From assembly GCA_039192515.1 (NCBI GenBank), contig JBCCXA010000012.1, positions 33,328 through 97,327 on the forward strand: 64,000 nt of DNA. Reading direction: 5' to 3'. The position numbers and the translations under genes were made by a program. This DNA is from Verrucomicrobiota bacterium (GTDB lineage Bacteria; Verrucomicrobiota; Verrucomicrobiia; Methylacidiphilales; JBCCWR01). Below are positions 63,501 to 64,000 of this stretch, piece by piece. Each line of letters begins with the position of its first letter. Positions within the stretch are counted from its first letter, which is position 1. The notes beneath the pieces were generated by a model. That model did not search any database, was not told the DNA's origin, and worked only from the letters and a program-made list of their open reading frames with translations.

Positions 63501-64000
63501 GTTCTACTCACAAATTCTAAATCAGAGATAACTCGATTTTTATCTGGATGATGGAAGAGTCTATCTCGAATCCCTGGTGATTAAGAGATATAAGTTGACC
63601 AAGCAAACGCGAGTTCATTTTCGCTGTGATGCCAGCAATGATAAGGATGATCTCTTCCTCGATAACCTAGGCCTATGGGCTAAATAAGTTAACTTTTTTT
63701 GTCGCCCTCCGACTATCCCCTGGATCCTCTGGTAGAGCCGGAGGATGACGGGTGAGGATGAGTTCGAAGATAACAGACCATACTAGGTCATCTCTGATTG
63801 TGTCTTTTTGTCATGCGCGAATTGAATCGGGTTTCAAAGTTTGCTTTTTTCATTTGATGGTCAAACTCCAAACAAGCGGTTGCCTCAACGAAACACGAAA
63901 TCGGTAAACGGCCTATTTATGTGATTATTATCTGATTAATCTACGAAATTTTTCTAGAAGCAAATTTTATTCTTGTCATCCTAAGTCATGGTCTATAGTA
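63501..64000. other. Intergenic region to window end
   Basis: About 500 bases with no supported gene. The second 29-nt palindrome is inside it at 63721-63749. All frames contain frequent stops. Confidence 0.45.
63721..63749 (-). repeat. 29-nt palindromic repeat, copy B
   Basis: On the minus strand it begins GTCAT and ends GGATCCA, as in copy A, with stem ATCCTCCGG and CCAGAGGAT around loop CTCTA. It has exactly the same length as copy A; bases differ at stem positions while pairing is kept. Confidence 0.7.

Overview
The window is a dense bacterial chromosome segment of moderate to low G+C (roughly 40-45% by eye). It has no rRNA, tRNA, CRISPR array or intact transposase. The gene mix suggests a Verrucomicrobiota member, perhaps Opitutales-like: a PEP-CTERM exosortase substrate, a DUF6941-type protein, a GT41/TPR glycosyltransferase, frequent GTG/TTG starts and genes without a clear Shine-Dalgarno sequence. 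This placement is inference; no phylogenetic marker gene is present to settle it.

Layout. 0-3 kb: a DUF2334 deacetylase (cut by the window edge) overlaps a PHP-glycosyltransferase fusion. 3-11 kb: a proline-rich tail-anchored protein, thioredoxin, an AmgK/MurU-like sugar-recycling pair, a secreted lysozyme-like protein and the TrkA-TrkH potassium system. 11-17 kb: a CHASE2 adenylate cyclase, a MarR regulator, RecO and the HrpB helicase. 17-27 kb: a MerC-like membrane protein behind a Fur-box-like site, a PEP-CTERM protein, xylose isomerase, a GT41 glycosyltransferase, glutaredoxin, lysine 2,3-aminomutase, RlmI and FolP. 27-38 kb: Fur, LysR, YggS, a HI0933 flavoprotein, an orphan pseudopilin, ArgA, a SMUG-type glycosylase, a small lipoprotein and the conserved ATP-grasp / alpha-E / transglutaminase trio.

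38-54 kb is a signalling island. A cytosolic MCP-like coiled-coil protein and a BLUF blue-light sensor flank a co-directional run: cheY, cheA, cheW, a small membrane protein, a soluble chemoreceptor with an N-terminal truncated hemoglobin domain, hemA, an ABC1/UbiB-like kinase, a second cheY, cheB and cheR. A convergent STAS protein and a receiver-PP2C-ATPase protein follow, together forming a partner-switching module. No flagellar or pilus-motor genes are present, so the output is unknown. A heme-binding chemoreceptor next to the first gene of tetrapyrrole synthesis is the most striking arrangement in the window.

54-64 kb: hisD-hisB-hisH, DinG, RsmI, then a less orderly end with a badly decayed Fic gene (four in-frame stops and a frameshift) between short repeats, an alpha/beta-hydrolase-like secreted protein and a DUF4388 protein.

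Two repeat families are visible in the intergenic DNA. One is a 125-290 bp element with at least six diverged copies in two size classes. The other is a 29-nt palindrome present twice in opposite orientation, whose stem shows compensatory changes.
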